56,034 bases of DNA from Clostridium sp. (lineage in GTDB: Bacteria; Bacillota; Clostridia; Clostridiales; Clostridiaceae), in NCBI RefSeq assembly GCF_029258205.1, contig NZ_JARHZJ010000100.1, forward strand, positions 1 to 56,034, written 5' to 3'. This document shows positions 56,000 through 56,034 of the stretch, piece after piece (the first letter of the stretch is position 1; each line of letters starts with the position of its first letter). Under the pieces are notes generated by a model, which was given only the letters and a program-made list of their open reading frames with translations, had not been told where the DNA came from and searched no databases. The translations under genes were made by a program, and so were the position numbers.

Positions 56000-56034
56000 T
56001 GGAGCTGATGATCGGACTTGAACCGATAACCTGC
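56000..56034 (-). tRNA. Probable tRNA-Thr, 3' part only (cut by window edge)
   Basis: The 3' 35 bases show a T-arm (ATCGG-TTCAAGT-CCGAT), an acceptor strand ATCAGC, discriminator T and CCA. The 5' part and anticodon lie beyond the window. The acceptor and the discriminator fit tRNA-Thr of clostridia, but this cannot be confirmed here. Confidence 0.65.

Overview
The window looks like chromosomal DNA of a spore-forming, low-GC Firmicute of the Clostridium group, very probably Clostridium perfringens or a close relative. The DNA is very AT-rich by eye. It carries a clostridial alpha/beta-type spore protein gene, a SpoIVFA/SpoIVFB-like pair, MinCDE next to MreBCD, a PtsG-type glucose permease and a raiA-type structured RNA beside the hpf gene. 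The species call is inference from gene content and protein style, not a database match. Most genes are on the minus strand.

Region by region, low to high coordinates. (1) 1-4212: the rplU start with its leader and promoter, preceded in transcription by a radical SAM gene, a DUF2344 gene and RNase E/G. (2) 4344-7309: a SpoIVFB-like membrane protease with its SpoIVFA-like partner, then the SEDS glycosyltransferase RodA. (3) 7457-16228: the shape and division cluster maf-radC-mreB-mreC-mreD-mrdA, then minC-minD-minE. (4) 16453-20515: a SPOR-domain membrane protein behind a paired palindromic operator, PepD, and plus-strand pyruvate kinase. (5) 20633-28518: an S1-repeat protein, an HMA metallochaperone, YaaA, a CBS protein, a DEDD exonuclease, a GmrSD-like DUF262/DUF1524 protein and a membrane-linked MutS-like ATPase. 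(6) 28816-35814: PtsG, a zinc-type binding lipoprotein with a metal-regulator palindrome, a YhaN/YhaO (SbcC/SbcD-like) pair and an alpha/beta SASP. (7) 36054-38998: two tandem tRNA-Trp genes, a CBS-ACT protein, and plus-strand tsaE-tsaB-rimI. (8) 39126-43682: RibU under an FMN riboswitch, Tex, and a membrane-anchored M28 peptidase. (9) 43800-53948: prfB with its programmed frameshift, secA, hpf, a raiA-type RNA with its own promoter and terminator, comF, a degenerate ComFA-like protein, recD2 and nagA. (10) 53949-56034: an internally deleted IS3-type remnant, metK under a SAM-I riboswitch, tRNA-Tyr and the 3' part of a probable tRNA-Thr.

The window is mostly conserved housekeeping. The cell-shape, division and septum-placement genes act together on peptidoglycan synthesis, and tsaE, tsaB and rimI belong to tRNA/protein modification. 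The points that most deserve a second look are the autonomous raiA-type RNA whose promoter sits inside the end of comF, the ComFA relic beside it, a recurring terminator stem whose core matches the terminal repeats of the IS remnant, the paired operator before the SPOR gene, a possible ten-codon ORF after the SASP gene, and a second palindrome in the metK leader. No CRISPR array, prophage or intact mobile element was seen.
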